Assembly: GCA_023301745.1 (NCBI GenBank)
Contig: JALZVW010000006.1
Location: 1 to 64,000, forward strand
DNA from: Arenicella sp.
GTDB lineage: Bacteria; Pseudomonadota; Gammaproteobacteria; Arenicellales; Arenicellaceae
Length of the DNA stretch: 64,000 nucleotides
Direction: 5' to 3'
The position numbers and the translations under genes were made by a program. Below, one piece after another: positions 21,257 through 30,274 of the stretch (the first letter of the stretch is position 1; every line of letters starts with the position of its first letter). The notes under the pieces were generated by a model. That model saw nothing but the letters and a program-made list of their open reading frames with translations, had not been told where the DNA came from and made no database searches.

Positions 21257-21313
21257 TTTTCAAACCAGCTGCTGTTTTATAATTCATATATAAAACACCG
21301 GCTGGTTTGAAAA
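21257..21313. terminator. Long near-perfect inverted repeat, probable terminator or processing hairpin
   Basis: 13-bp arms TTTTCAAACCAGC/GCTGGTTTGAAAA plus inner 9-bp TGTTTTATA/TATAAAACA. Confidence 0.65.
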
Positions 21314-21359
21314 ATAAGTGACCTTTTTTATAAGGTAATGGATCGAACCGCTTATAACT

Positions 21360-21995
21360 TTAGATGAGTAATTTTATTATTGCAGTCAGTGCTTCGTTAT
21401 AGCCACTCACTTGCATCTTTGCGTATAAGGTTCGTAAGTGTGAGCGAACAGTGTTCAATGAAATTCCCGCTTCGTAGGCAATCTCTTTAGGCTTTAAACC
21501 GTCGACCATTAGTTTAACGATTTTGATTTCACTCACTGAAAGTGAAAAAGCGTTCGCTAAGCTTTGTAGTTTAGACTCAGAACAGTTCAGATCACCTTGA
21601 ATAAATAATAAGATATTATCGCTTTCAGGAGATTCCATTGACATCGTGTATGCGCGAAATTCCATATCAACATTTCTTAGGATAAACCGTTTACACGGCA
21701 TGTCTAGAAGGCTTGCTGTCTCTCTTTCCGCAAATAGGCTTTCGACCATGGCGGCAATTTGTTTATTATGCTCGCGGTTGTTGAAGTGCATCTTCCCCAG
21801 TCTTAACCCTACCCAGTGTTTGTCTATAGCCGTTGTTCCTTGTGAGTTAGTTTCGATTAAATTCATCTCTCTATCTAACAAGAATATTGGTTGGGGGAAA
21901 TACTTCAGTGACGCCAATTTTATGCTTGGCGCAAGTGTGTAGCTGTTCAACCCGTGTCGCTGATCATTTAGTGCCAACGTTAGTTCTGTACCCAT
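21360..21995 (-). CDS. LuxR-family regulator with PAS-like N-terminus
   Basis: C-terminal HTH SEIKIVKLMVDGLKPKEIAYEAGISLNTVRSHLRTLYAKMQV. Confidence 0.85.
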   Translation of the reverse strand: MGTELTLALNDQRHGLNSYTLAPSIKLASLKYFPQPIFLLDREMNLIETNSQGTTAIDKHWVGLRLGKMHFNNREHNKQIAAMVESLFAERETASLLDMPCKRFILRNVDMEFRAYTMSMESPESDNILLFIQGDLNCSESKLQSLANAFSLSVSEIKIVKLMVDGLKPKEIAYEAGISLNTVRSHLRTLYAKMQVSGYNEALTAIIKLLI

Positions 21996-22564
21996 TTTAA
22001 TTCTCCGTAAATTTGTGTGTCCCTACTACAGAAATAGAAAATTTTCGTCCAACTCAATCGTTTTCTTCTGCAACCCTAGTTATAGAATAGGCAATATATT
22101 ACTCCTTGCTTACTCCGTCGTTAAGACTAGAGTGCGCTAACCTATTCAAATCTCTCGATGCGTATTCAAACGTATTCACCAATTTAAGTAAATAGTCCAT
22201 ATGGATTACGACTGAGTCAATACATTAGTTAATGGTCTTATTGACTAATTACTGGGCTTGAGTGTTTATCAAAGTACACCAGAACTGTCTGGGCCGATAC
22301 TGCTATAGTGAGTTTCAAGACGCCTTGTAAAACACCAAAATGGGCTTTCAGAGCTATCAGCGTATGAAATTCTAGGAAGTTCATTGCTTAGTGACGAGTC
22401 TCTAAACTGAACGTTTTGTCTCGATGATCGTTTTCGTTTCACACAATGTTAGAAAACCGAAGCCTGATTGAACCTTTTCCAATGCGTTCAACACTAAGCT
22501 AGTAAATCAAGACTGCAGGCATTGATAACACTGTGTGAATTTTGGCATTTAAGCTTTAAATAAT

Positions 22565-23152
22565 GTGAATTTTAATTTTAATATGAATACAGAGATAGCT
22601 GATCCCATAGAGGTAACCGTCGTAGAGGATCGAGAGTTGCTGACGCTAATCGCCCAAAAGCGAGATAAAGAAGCGTTAAAGGAGCTATATGACCGCTACC
22701 GGCATCCATTGGGCGGCTTTTTACGCCGCAAACTGTATCAGGACAAGTTGGTAGATGAAGTCTACAACGATGTGATGATGACCTTGTGGCAAAAGGCCGA
22801 CACATTTAGAGGGGATTCGAAAGTCTCCACTTGGATATTTGGTATCGCCTATAGAACATGTTTATCGCATTCACGCAAAGAAACCAAACACACATCGGGT
22901 TCGGTTGATTATGAATTAGAAGAAGTGGGTGGTGACGAAGAGTCTGGCGCGGTCGAAAGCCTGAGAGCGGCGATAACTGAGTTGTCTGCTGACCATCGAA
23001 CCGTTATCGAAATGGCGTACTTCTATGGGCATAGCATTGCTGAGATTTCACAGATGATTGATTGCCCACTAAATACCGTTAAAACTAGGCTGTTTCATGC
23101 GAGGCAGAAATTGAAAAATATAATGCAAACCGAACAAGAATCGATAAACTAA
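22565..23152 (+). CDS. ECF sigma-70 family factor (GTG start; ATG at 22583 possible)
   Basis: Region 2 YNDVMMTLWQKADTFRGDSKVSTWIFGIAYRTCLSH; region 4 AEISQMIDCPLNTVKTRLFHARQKL. Confidence 0.92.
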   Translation: MNFNFNMNTEIADPIEVTVVEDRELLTLIAQKRDKEALKELYDRYRHPLGGFLRRKLYQDKLVDEVYNDVMMTLWQKADTFRGDSKVSTWIFGIAYRTCLSHSRKETKHTSGSVDYELEEVGGDEESGAVESLRAAITELSADHRTVIEMAYFYGHSIAEISQMIDCPLNTVKTRLFHARQKLKNIMQTEQESIN

Positions 23153-23158
23153 ACTATT

Positions 23159-23860
23159 TTGAATATTGATATGAAAGACTCAACACGTAAAACATCGATC
23201 ATTAGAGATACGGCTATATTTGATTATGTTGCAGGCCATCAATCTGACGGAGCGCGGCAGAGCTTTGAACGTTCGGCAGATCAAGACGAGTGCTTAATGC
23301 AGGATATCATGGCTGAAAAAGAACTCCGTAACAGCATGAATAAACTTGTCGATAGCGATGCTTGCGAGCCGGTATCAATGGATAATTTTGACGCCTTGTT
23401 AACGAAAATCGAAGCGGATGAAAGTGAGCTAATGGTCGAAAGTGTTGGCAAGCAATCTGGCTTTGACAACGTGATTATTGCTCGACCGTGGCGTTGGCAA
23501 CGTCAGTTTAACATTGCCGCAAGCTTTGGCTTTGTCGCCATGATTGGATTGATTGGTTTTGAGCTTACAACAGAACCAAAATTCGTTACTTTATCAAATG
23601 AGACGACATCTGAAAAAATTGATTTTATGGGCCTCGTTGAACAACAGCGCTTGATTAAATTAGAGTTTTCGAAAGGCGTTACGCCCGCTGAGATAGGCGT
23701 TCTATTAGAACGCTATCAATTGAGAGCCATACAACCAGGCCCTTTTAGACAAGTTGTTTTAGTCAGTGCCGCGAATAGTGTTAGCGCTGAGTATCTAGTT
23801 CGGTGGGCGGCAGATAATCGCATCGCAACCGCTGAACTAGTATCATTTGGTAGTGAGTAG
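23159..23860 (+). CDS. Putative membrane anti-sigma factor
   Basis: Next to sigma gene; cytoplasmic N-part, one TM helix (FNIAASFGFVAMIGLIGFEL), periplasmic C-terminal domain. Confidence 0.72.
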   Translation: MNIDMKDSTRKTSIIRDTAIFDYVAGHQSDGARQSFERSADQDECLMQDIMAEKELRNSMNKLVDSDACEPVSMDNFDALLTKIEADESELMVESVGKQSGFDNVIIARPWRWQRQFNIAASFGFVAMIGLIGFELTTEPKFVTLSNETTSEKIDFMGLVEQQRLIKLEFSKGVTPAEIGVLLERYQLRAIQPGPFRQVVLVSAANSVSAEYLVRWAADNRIATAELVSFGSE

Positions 23861-23866
23861 CCAAGA

Positions 23867-25114
23867 GTGAATCTGATGAATAAATTACTGTTAGTGGTTT
23901 TAATTTGCGCGATATTGGGTGTAGACCACGCCCGTTCTCAGAGTGAGTTTGCTGACGTTATTGAAGTCAAGGAGTGGGTTGTTGTCTTGGACGACCCAAG
24001 GCCTAAGCGATTGCAGGGTTGGCAGCGCACAGGCTATCGTGGTGGAAGCAATTATCGTAGTGCGATAGAGCTTAAACGGTTTGGTGGTAGGCTGGCTAAA
24101 GATTACAAGCTAACGCTTAAAGATCAATGGCTGATCGAAAGCTTGGGTGTCTATTGTTTGATCGTGACGTTTAACGACGATACTAAAAAAACAATTTCTG
24201 CGTTAGAGAAGTTGAAAAACGTGCAATGGGTGCAGCCTTCTAATGATTTTGATTTGCTGTCTTCGACCACAGACAAGGTATCAAAAAGAGAGGCCGAGTC
24301 GTTCCAGCCGGCGATTACTACCTCAATGACTGGCGATGGCGTAACCATTGCCATTATTGATTCGGCCGTTGATCGTTCACATCCTGATTTGGCCGCGGCG
24401 GTAGCGTTGAGTACAGATTTTGTTATCGCTTCAAAAGAAAAGCCAAAATCTAGGTCTGTTGGTGGTGAAGCGCATGGCACCGCCATCGCCGGGGTTATTG
24501 TTGCTCAGCCTGATAGCAAGCTGGGTATCGTCGGGATTGCACCCAAAGCCACATTGTTAGCCTACCGAGGGTGTTGGGAGAATGAACAGGGGCAGACTAA
24601 GTGTAATACACTCTCTTTAGCGCGCTCTTTGGACGCGGTTAGCCGAAGTGGCGCTGATATACTGAATTTGAGCCTTTCTGGCCCGAAGGACTTTTTACTC
24701 GATCAATTAGTTAATCGGGTGATCACCAATGGCACCTTGGTGGTGGCTGCGTTTGATCCACAGCGAGCGGGCTTATCGCGGTTTCCGTCTGAAAAAGAGG
24801 GCGTATTGATTGTGCGTGCAGAAACAATGGACAGTCAATTTGATAGTGTTTTTACCGCACCCGGTGCTTTAGTGGTCGCGTCCCCAGGCAATCGTTATGA
24901 TTTCAAGCAAGGGCACTCTATTGCAACGGCCTATACCAGTGGCGTGATTGCTTTGGTTAAGCAATCTCAGGCCTCAGAGCTCGGAAGTAATACTCATTGG
25001 CGTGAATTTTCCGAAGTCAGCAGAGCCACTGACTTGATGCTTCAGCTAAGCAATCAGTCACCTGAAGCCGGTAGAGCGTTGCTAACTAACCAGTACCTAG
25101 TTTTGTCTGATTGA
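23867..25114 (+). CDS. S8 (subtilisin-like) peptidase with atypical active-site context
   Basis: Asp IAIIDSAVDRSHPDL, His HGTAIAGVI, Ser GHSIATAYTSGVIAL; signal peptide and prodomain-like segment. Confidence 0.85.
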   Translation: MNLMNKLLLVVLICAILGVDHARSQSEFADVIEVKEWVVVLDDPRPKRLQGWQRTGYRGGSNYRSAIELKRFGGRLAKDYKLTLKDQWLIESLGVYCLIVTFNDDTKKTISALEKLKNVQWVQPSNDFDLLSSTTDKVSKREAESFQPAITTSMTGDGVTIAIIDSAVDRSHPDLAAAVALSTDFVIASKEKPKSRSVGGEAHGTAIAGVIVAQPDSKLGIVGIAPKATLLAYRGCWENEQGQTKCNTLSLARSLDAVSRSGADILNLSLSGPKDFLLDQLVNRVITNGTLVVAAFDPQRAGLSRFPSEKEGVLIVRAETMDSQFDSVFTAPGALVVASPGNRYDFKQGHSIATAYTSGVIALVKQSQASELGSNTHWREFSEVSRATDLMLQLSNQSPEAGRALLTNQYLVLSD

Positions 25115-25135
25115 TTGTTAACCATGACGGTGGAG

Positions 25136-25843
25136 TTAATATAAACGGTAGGTGATGGCGAAGGAAACATCGAGTCTCTCTACACTGAATGGTGTTAATA
25201 AGCTTAGGCTGTTGTCATCACTGAGGTGGGCATTAATTTCGCTGCTCCACCGGCCTTTCTCAAAGCGTAAGCCTAGTGTGGCGTGGCCAAGTGAAGTGGT
25301 TGGCGCGCTGGTTTCAAAATCTAAATAGCCCGCGCTTAAATTGAGTGACCACTTTTCGTCAAGCGGGAGGTCATAAGAGGCGCTGGCGCCGATCGCTCGG
25401 TAGCCGCGGCCTAACCAGTCGTCGATGGCTGAAAGCGTAAAAATGGTCGAGCGATTTGCATGCCAACTCAATGCCGCTGTGGTGTAGTCCCATTGGCGAC
25501 CTGGTGTTGGGGCGTATTCACTGCGAGTAAGCGTTGCCGAGAGTGCTTGGTTATTGCTAAGCGCATTAAAATAACCGAGGTAGTAGTGACAACCGGCATC
25601 GATGCCGTCACTAAAAACGAGATTCTCAGATTTATAGCAATCGAGACCAGCAAAAGCTCCATTGTCAAACGAGACATCGGCCGCTAAATTAGCAACTGGC
25701 TTTCCGCCTGAGATGTCTAATCCATCAATAAACTTGCTCGATTCTATGCCAGCGTTCACCTGTATGACGGGAGCGGCTAGCGTCTCTATCGAGCTCAACG
25801 CAAGGCCTAATGCGGTGGCTATAAGTAGTCGCTGATCTCTCAT
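25136..25843 (-). CDS. Putative outer-membrane beta-barrel protein, TorF/gcw_chp-like
   Basis: Signal peptide MRDQRLLIATALGLALSSIETLAA; alternating beta pattern; ends in aromatic YRLY. Track start 25876 over-extends into cysG. Confidence 0.55.
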   Translation of the reverse strand: MRDQRLLIATALGLALSSIETLAAPVIQVNAGIESSKFIDGLDISGGKPVANLAADVSFDNGAFAGLDCYKSENLVFSDGIDAGCHYYLGYFNALSNNQALSATLTRSEYAPTPGRQWDYTTAALSWHANRSTIFTLSAIDDWLGRGYRAIGASASYDLPLDEKWSLNLSAGYLDFETSAPTTSLGHATLGLRFEKGRWSSEINAHLSDDNSLSLLTPFSVERLDVSFAITYRLY

Positions 25844-25853
25844 ATAAGTAGGC

Positions 25854-27248
25854 TTAGGTATCCGTTTTAGATTCAAACCAAGCTAATTTATCACGAAGTG
25901 AGACAACCGAGCCAATAATGATGAGGGTCGGCGCTTTCACGGCCACGCTTTCAATGATATCGGGCATGGTCTGAAGTTGGCCTGTGTAGACCTGTTGTCT
26001 CGTGGTGGTGCCTTGTTCTACAAGCGCAATAGGCATATCGGGAGCGACCCCATGCTCGATCAACTGCTGACAAATGTGAGGCAAACCAACTAAGCCCATA
26101 TAGATCACAATTGTTTGATTAGGGTTCGCAAGCATTGACCAATTCAGGTCAACGGTACCGTTTTTAAGATGACCCGTAACGAAAACACATGATTGGGCGT
26201 GATCTCTGTGAGTTAACGGGATCCCCGCATACGTTGCGCACCCGCTAGCGGCGGTGATTCCAGGCACGATTTGAAAAGGCACGTGTGCTTGCGCGAGTAG
26301 CTCAATTTCTTCACCCCCTCGGCCGAAGATGAAAGGGTCTCCGCCTTTTAGGCGAACCACACTCTTTCCTTGTTTTGCTAAGTCAACCAATAGCTGGTTG
26401 ATTTCGCCTTGCGGCACCGCGTGTTCAGCGCGGCGTTTACCGACATAAATACGGTCTGCGTCTCGGCGGCACAAATTTAATATATCAGCGCTTACTAAAC
26501 GGTCATAAAGCACAACGTCTGCTTGCTGCATGAGCCGTAATGCTCTAAAGGTCAGTAAGTCTGGGTCGCCAGGGCCCGCGCCAATCAGCCAAACCTCGCC
26601 AACCTCGTTGGCCTTTGATGCACTATTGTCGATACTTAGCTGTAATTGCTTTTCAGCATCGCTACTGCGTCCAGAAAAAAACAATTCGGCAATCGGGCCT
26701 TGCACCACTTTCTCCCAGAACATGCGCCGCTCGCGCTCTTCGGGCAGAGCGCGCTTAAGGGCGTCACGATACCGACCCATCGCCGACGCAAGTTGCCCGT
26801 AGCTTGCGGGGATAAACGCTTCGAGTTTGGCGCGCAGCATTCGCGCTAATACGGGTGCGTCACCACCCGTGGATATAGCGATTAATACCGGTGACCTGTC
26901 GATGATCGAGGGCGTAATAAAACTACAGAGTTCTGGTTGATCGACCACGTTGACTGGAATATTTGCCGCTTGAGCGAGTTCTGAAACATGTTTGTTTACT
27001 TCGGGCTCGCTGGTTGCTGCGGTGATTAAGCGATAGCCTGCAATATCACTATCTTTAACGCGTCGTGCGTGATGTTGTATTTTATCAGCGAATTCTTCTT
27101 TGAGGTCAGTGCAAAGCTCTGGCGCGATAACCGTGATCTCTGCACCAGCCGAAATCATCAGCCGTATTTTTCTCAGCGCGACGGGGCCACCGCCAACAAC
27201 TAAGCACGCTTGTTTGTTTAGATCGACGAAAATAGGATAATTTTGCAT
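25854..27248 (-). CDS. cysG: Siroheme synthase (precorrin-2 dehydrogenase/ferrochelatase + uroporphyrin-III C-methyltransferase)
   Basis: 464 aa; NAD motif CLVVGGGPVALRKI; methyltransferase GEVWLIGAGPGDPDLLT. Confidence 0.96.
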   Translation of the reverse strand: MQNYPIFVDLNKQACLVVGGGPVALRKIRLMISAGAEITVIAPELCTDLKEEFADKIQHHARRVKDSDIAGYRLITAATSEPEVNKHVSELAQAANIPVNVVDQPELCSFITPSIIDRSPVLIAISTGGDAPVLARMLRAKLEAFIPASYGQLASAMGRYRDALKRALPEERERRMFWEKVVQGPIAELFFSGRSSDAEKQLQLSIDNSASKANEVGEVWLIGAGPGDPDLLTFRALRLMQQADVVLYDRLVSADILNLCRRDADRIYVGKRRAEHAVPQGEINQLLVDLAKQGKSVVRLKGGDPFIFGRGGEEIELLAQAHVPFQIVPGITAASGCATYAGIPLTHRDHAQSCVFVTGHLKNGTVDLNWSMLANPNQTIVIYMGLVGLPHICQQLIEHGVAPDMPIALVEQGTTTRQQVYTGQLQTMPDIIESVAVKAPTLIIIGSVVSLRDKLAWFESKTDT

Positions 27249-27295
27249 TCGTGTATTTTACCGCAGCTTGCGACGGATGTGGCATTATCGTTAGC

Positions 27296-28384
27296 ATGAA
27301 TATAGATATAAATAGTAACATCATCGGCGCTAGTCAAGAGGCGATGCGTGAGGCAATCCAAAATATAGCGGTCGGACCAGATCGCGGGCGAGACATATCT
27401 CGAGACCTGACTAAACTAGTGATGCAAGGCATACTCGACGGTCAAATAAATGAGGTTCAGACGGCGGTGTTCTTTATTGCGTTGAGGATGAAGCGTGAGT
27501 CTAAACAGGAATTTCTTGGATTATTCGATGCCCTGCTGACTTCGGTGGAGTCGCCTATCGCTGATGTTGAAGAGGTTGTTGTCTTGGCTGACCCGTTTGA
27601 CGGTTACGTACGCAACACCACAATGACTCCATTCATACCGGCCGTATTGGCAGCATGTGGCTATCATGCGGTAATTCATGGGGTTGAATCAGTTGGCCCT
27701 AAGCATGGCGTTACAGCACATAAAGTTTTTAAGTTAGCGGGCATCGATACCTTGCGCTCTGCTGATTCGGTTGCCAAGGGCATTGCTGATGTTGGTTGGG
27801 GTTATGTTGACCAAAGTTGTTACGCCCCACAACTTTTCGCCCTGCAAGGCTTGCGCGATTTGATTGTTAAAAGAACCGCGTTAACGACTTTAGAGCGGCT
27901 GATCATTCCAATTCGCGGCCGAATAAATACCCGCTTAGTTCTTGGGTATGTGCATAAGGCCTATCCAGAAATTTATGCGACGGTTGCCAAGGCGGCAGGC
28001 TATCAGAGCGTGCTTCTTCTGAAGGGCGTTGAAGGCGGCCTTGCGCCGGCTCTCAACAAGCCTTTACGTCGTTTCTTTTTTGACGGCGAGCTACCGAATG
28101 ATATCGATTCAGAAAAACAATTGATCGAGTCGCAGGCCTTGTTTAACGCCCCAGCGGCGGCTAAAGGTGTGGATCAGAGCCAAAACGCGGTTCAAGAGTG
28201 CCTAGAAACTGGTTTGAATGTATTAAATGGTGTGAAGTCAATTGCACGTGATAGTCTTTGTCTCTCAAGTGCGCAGATATTGAACGCACATCAGGCGGAC
28301 CTTAGTTTGCCCGAGGCGGTTGAAAAAGTGCAACGCTGCTTAGATAATGGCTCAGCAAAAGAACGTTTTTGCGGCTTAAGTTAA
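27296..28384 (+). CDS. ybiB: Anthranilate phosphoribosyltransferase-like TrpD2/YbiB family protein
   Basis: MREAIQNIAVGPDRGRDISRDL...PFDGYVRNTTMTPFIPAVLAACG...HGVESVGPKHGVTAHKVF. Confidence 0.8.
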   Translation: MNIDINSNIIGASQEAMREAIQNIAVGPDRGRDISRDLTKLVMQGILDGQINEVQTAVFFIALRMKRESKQEFLGLFDALLTSVESPIADVEEVVVLADPFDGYVRNTTMTPFIPAVLAACGYHAVIHGVESVGPKHGVTAHKVFKLAGIDTLRSADSVAKGIADVGWGYVDQSCYAPQLFALQGLRDLIVKRTALTTLERLIIPIRGRINTRLVLGYVHKAYPEIYATVAKAAGYQSVLLLKGVEGGLAPALNKPLRRFFFDGELPNDIDSEKQLIESQALFNAPAAAKGVDQSQNAVQECLETGLNVLNGVKSIARDSLCLSSAQILNAHQADLSLPEAVEKVQRCLDNGSAKERFCGLS

Positions 28385-28506
28385 AAATGAAAAGCAGTCT
28401 AAAGCAAACTATTAAAACAAGAGCATGACCTTGTTTCAATTGGCGTACTAAATCAAAGAGCGGTGAATTCGCTTATTAAATCACTTTCATCAGAATTATT
28501 AATAAT

Positions 28507-29640
28507 ATGGCTAAGTCTAAACCAAGCATTGTCCAGAAGCTGCCCGATACTCCACAAGTAAAAGAAGCGCTGGAGTTCTTAACCAGTATTGTTGGCTCAG
28601 CATGCCAATTTAAAGCATCTGATATTCACATTCGTTCTGGCCATCAAATTATGATGCGTTTGGATGGTCGTATTCGGCAAGTCAAAGGCTCGCCGAAAAT
28701 GAGTGATGAAATGATTGAGCGGTTAATATTCCCGCTTATGTCAAAATATTACATGGATCGATTTAAAGAAGAGAATCAAGTCGATTTATCGCTAAGTGAC
28801 AATTCAGCTAACCGTGTGCGAGTAAATATGTTTCGCCAGATGGGACAATTAGCGGTAGTTATGAGGGTGATTGAAAACCACATTCCGACTCCTGATGAGT
28901 TGGGTTTGCCTCAGCAGGTAAGAACGATTGCTAAAATGAGGCAAGGTTTAATTATTTTTTCGGGTGCCACAGGGTCTGGTAAATCAACGTCGATGGCGTC
29001 TCTGATAAATGAAATTAATAGAGATCGTTACCAACATATTTTGACTATTGAAGACCCCGTAGAGTATATCTTCACTGAAGAGCGTTGTGTCATTTCTCAA
29101 CGCCAGGTTGGTATTGATGTGCCTGATTTTGCGTTGGCAATGAAGGCCGCATTACGAGAAGACCCTGATGTGATTCTGATGGGCGAGATGCGCGACCCTG
29201 AAAGTATTGAGATCGCATTAACCGCGGCCGAGACTGGCCACTTAGTATTCAGTACATTGCATGCGCCAAATTCAGCGGATGCGATCACTCGTATGGTGTC
29301 GAGCTTTAGTGGCGAAGAACAGTCGACTATACGTTCGAAGCTAGCGCATAACCTAAGAGCGATTGTCACGCAACGTTTGCTGCCCAAGAAAGAAAGTGGC
29401 GGTCGAACGGTGGCTTGTGAGGTGCTAACAGTAACACCACTTGCCAGAGAGCTAATTCAAGAGCCTCAACGTATTAAAGAAATCAAAGATTTGATTAAAG
29501 GCGGCGATAAGGTTGAGGGTATGTTGCACTTTGATCAACACTTGGAAGAGTTGGTGAAAAATGAGGTTATTTCCGACGAGACAGCGCTTACCAACGCCTC
29601 AAGTGCAACCGATCTTGCGCTAAAGCTAAAAGGTTTCTAG
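28507..29640 (+). CDS. Type IV pilus retraction ATPase, PilT/PilU family
   Basis: Walker A GATGSGKST; GEMRDPESI; AETGHLVFSTLHAPNSADAITRM. Confidence 0.93.
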   Translation: MAKSKPSIVQKLPDTPQVKEALEFLTSIVGSACQFKASDIHIRSGHQIMMRLDGRIRQVKGSPKMSDEMIERLIFPLMSKYYMDRFKEENQVDLSLSDNSANRVRVNMFRQMGQLAVVMRVIENHIPTPDELGLPQQVRTIAKMRQGLIIFSGATGSGKSTSMASLINEINRDRYQHILTIEDPVEYIFTEERCVISQRQVGIDVPDFALAMKAALREDPDVILMGEMRDPESIEIALTAAETGHLVFSTLHAPNSADAITRMVSSFSGEEQSTIRSKLAHNLRAIVTQRLLPKKESGGRTVACEVLTVTPLARELIQEPQRIKEIKDLIKGGDKVEGMLHFDQHLEELVKNEVISDETALTNASSATDLALKLKGF

Positions 29641-29754
29641 GCGTTTTCATTGATCGTTGGCAGCGGCGTTTCGCTTGGTTGCCAACGGCTTAGCTGGTCG
29701 TTAAAACGGCTAAGGCTCGCTATATCTAACGGTCATCGCCCTATAAGCATCGCC

Positions 29755-30219
29755 CTATAGCTCTTGAACAGCGCTTAAAATAGCCTCTACGTGGCCCTTA
29801 ACTTTCACTTTGCGAACTTCGTGCACAAGCTTACCGCTTTTGTCGAAAATGAAGGTGCTTCGTTCAATGCCGATGTAAGTTTTTCCGTACATGTTTTTTT
29901 CCTTCATTACATCCATCGCTTTGCATAATATTTCGTCCGGATCTGAAATTAAATCAAAGGGAAATTCTTGCTTATTAATGAAGTTTTGATGGGTGCGAAT
30001 ACTCTCGCGTGAGACGCCTAGAATTTCAGTGTTCGCGTCTTGAAATGCTTTGTACGCATCACGAAAATTTTGACCTTCGGTGGTACACCCTGGAGTATTG
30101 TCTTTTGGATAGAAATACAACACGACGTTTTTCCCTTTCAGGTCACGAAGCTTCAATGCCTCATTTTGAGTGGTCGCGACGATAAGATCTGGAATAAGGT
30201 TGCCAATTTCAATTGTCAT
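29755..30219 (-). CDS. bcp: Peroxiredoxin, Bcp/thiol peroxidase family
   Basis: KNVVLYFYPKDNTPGCTTEGQNFRD. Confidence 0.95.
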   Translation of the reverse strand: MTIEIGNLIPDLIVATTQNEALKLRDLKGKNVVLYFYPKDNTPGCTTEGQNFRDAYKAFQDANTEILGVSRESIRTHQNFINKQEFPFDLISDPDEILCKAMDVMKEKNMYGKTYIGIERSTFIFDKSGKLVHEVRKVKVKGHVEAILSAVQEL

Positions 30220-30274
30220 GGGTTATCTCGTAGTAAAGTGAAGGGTTTAGGCTCGATGCTCAATAGTCTAACGA

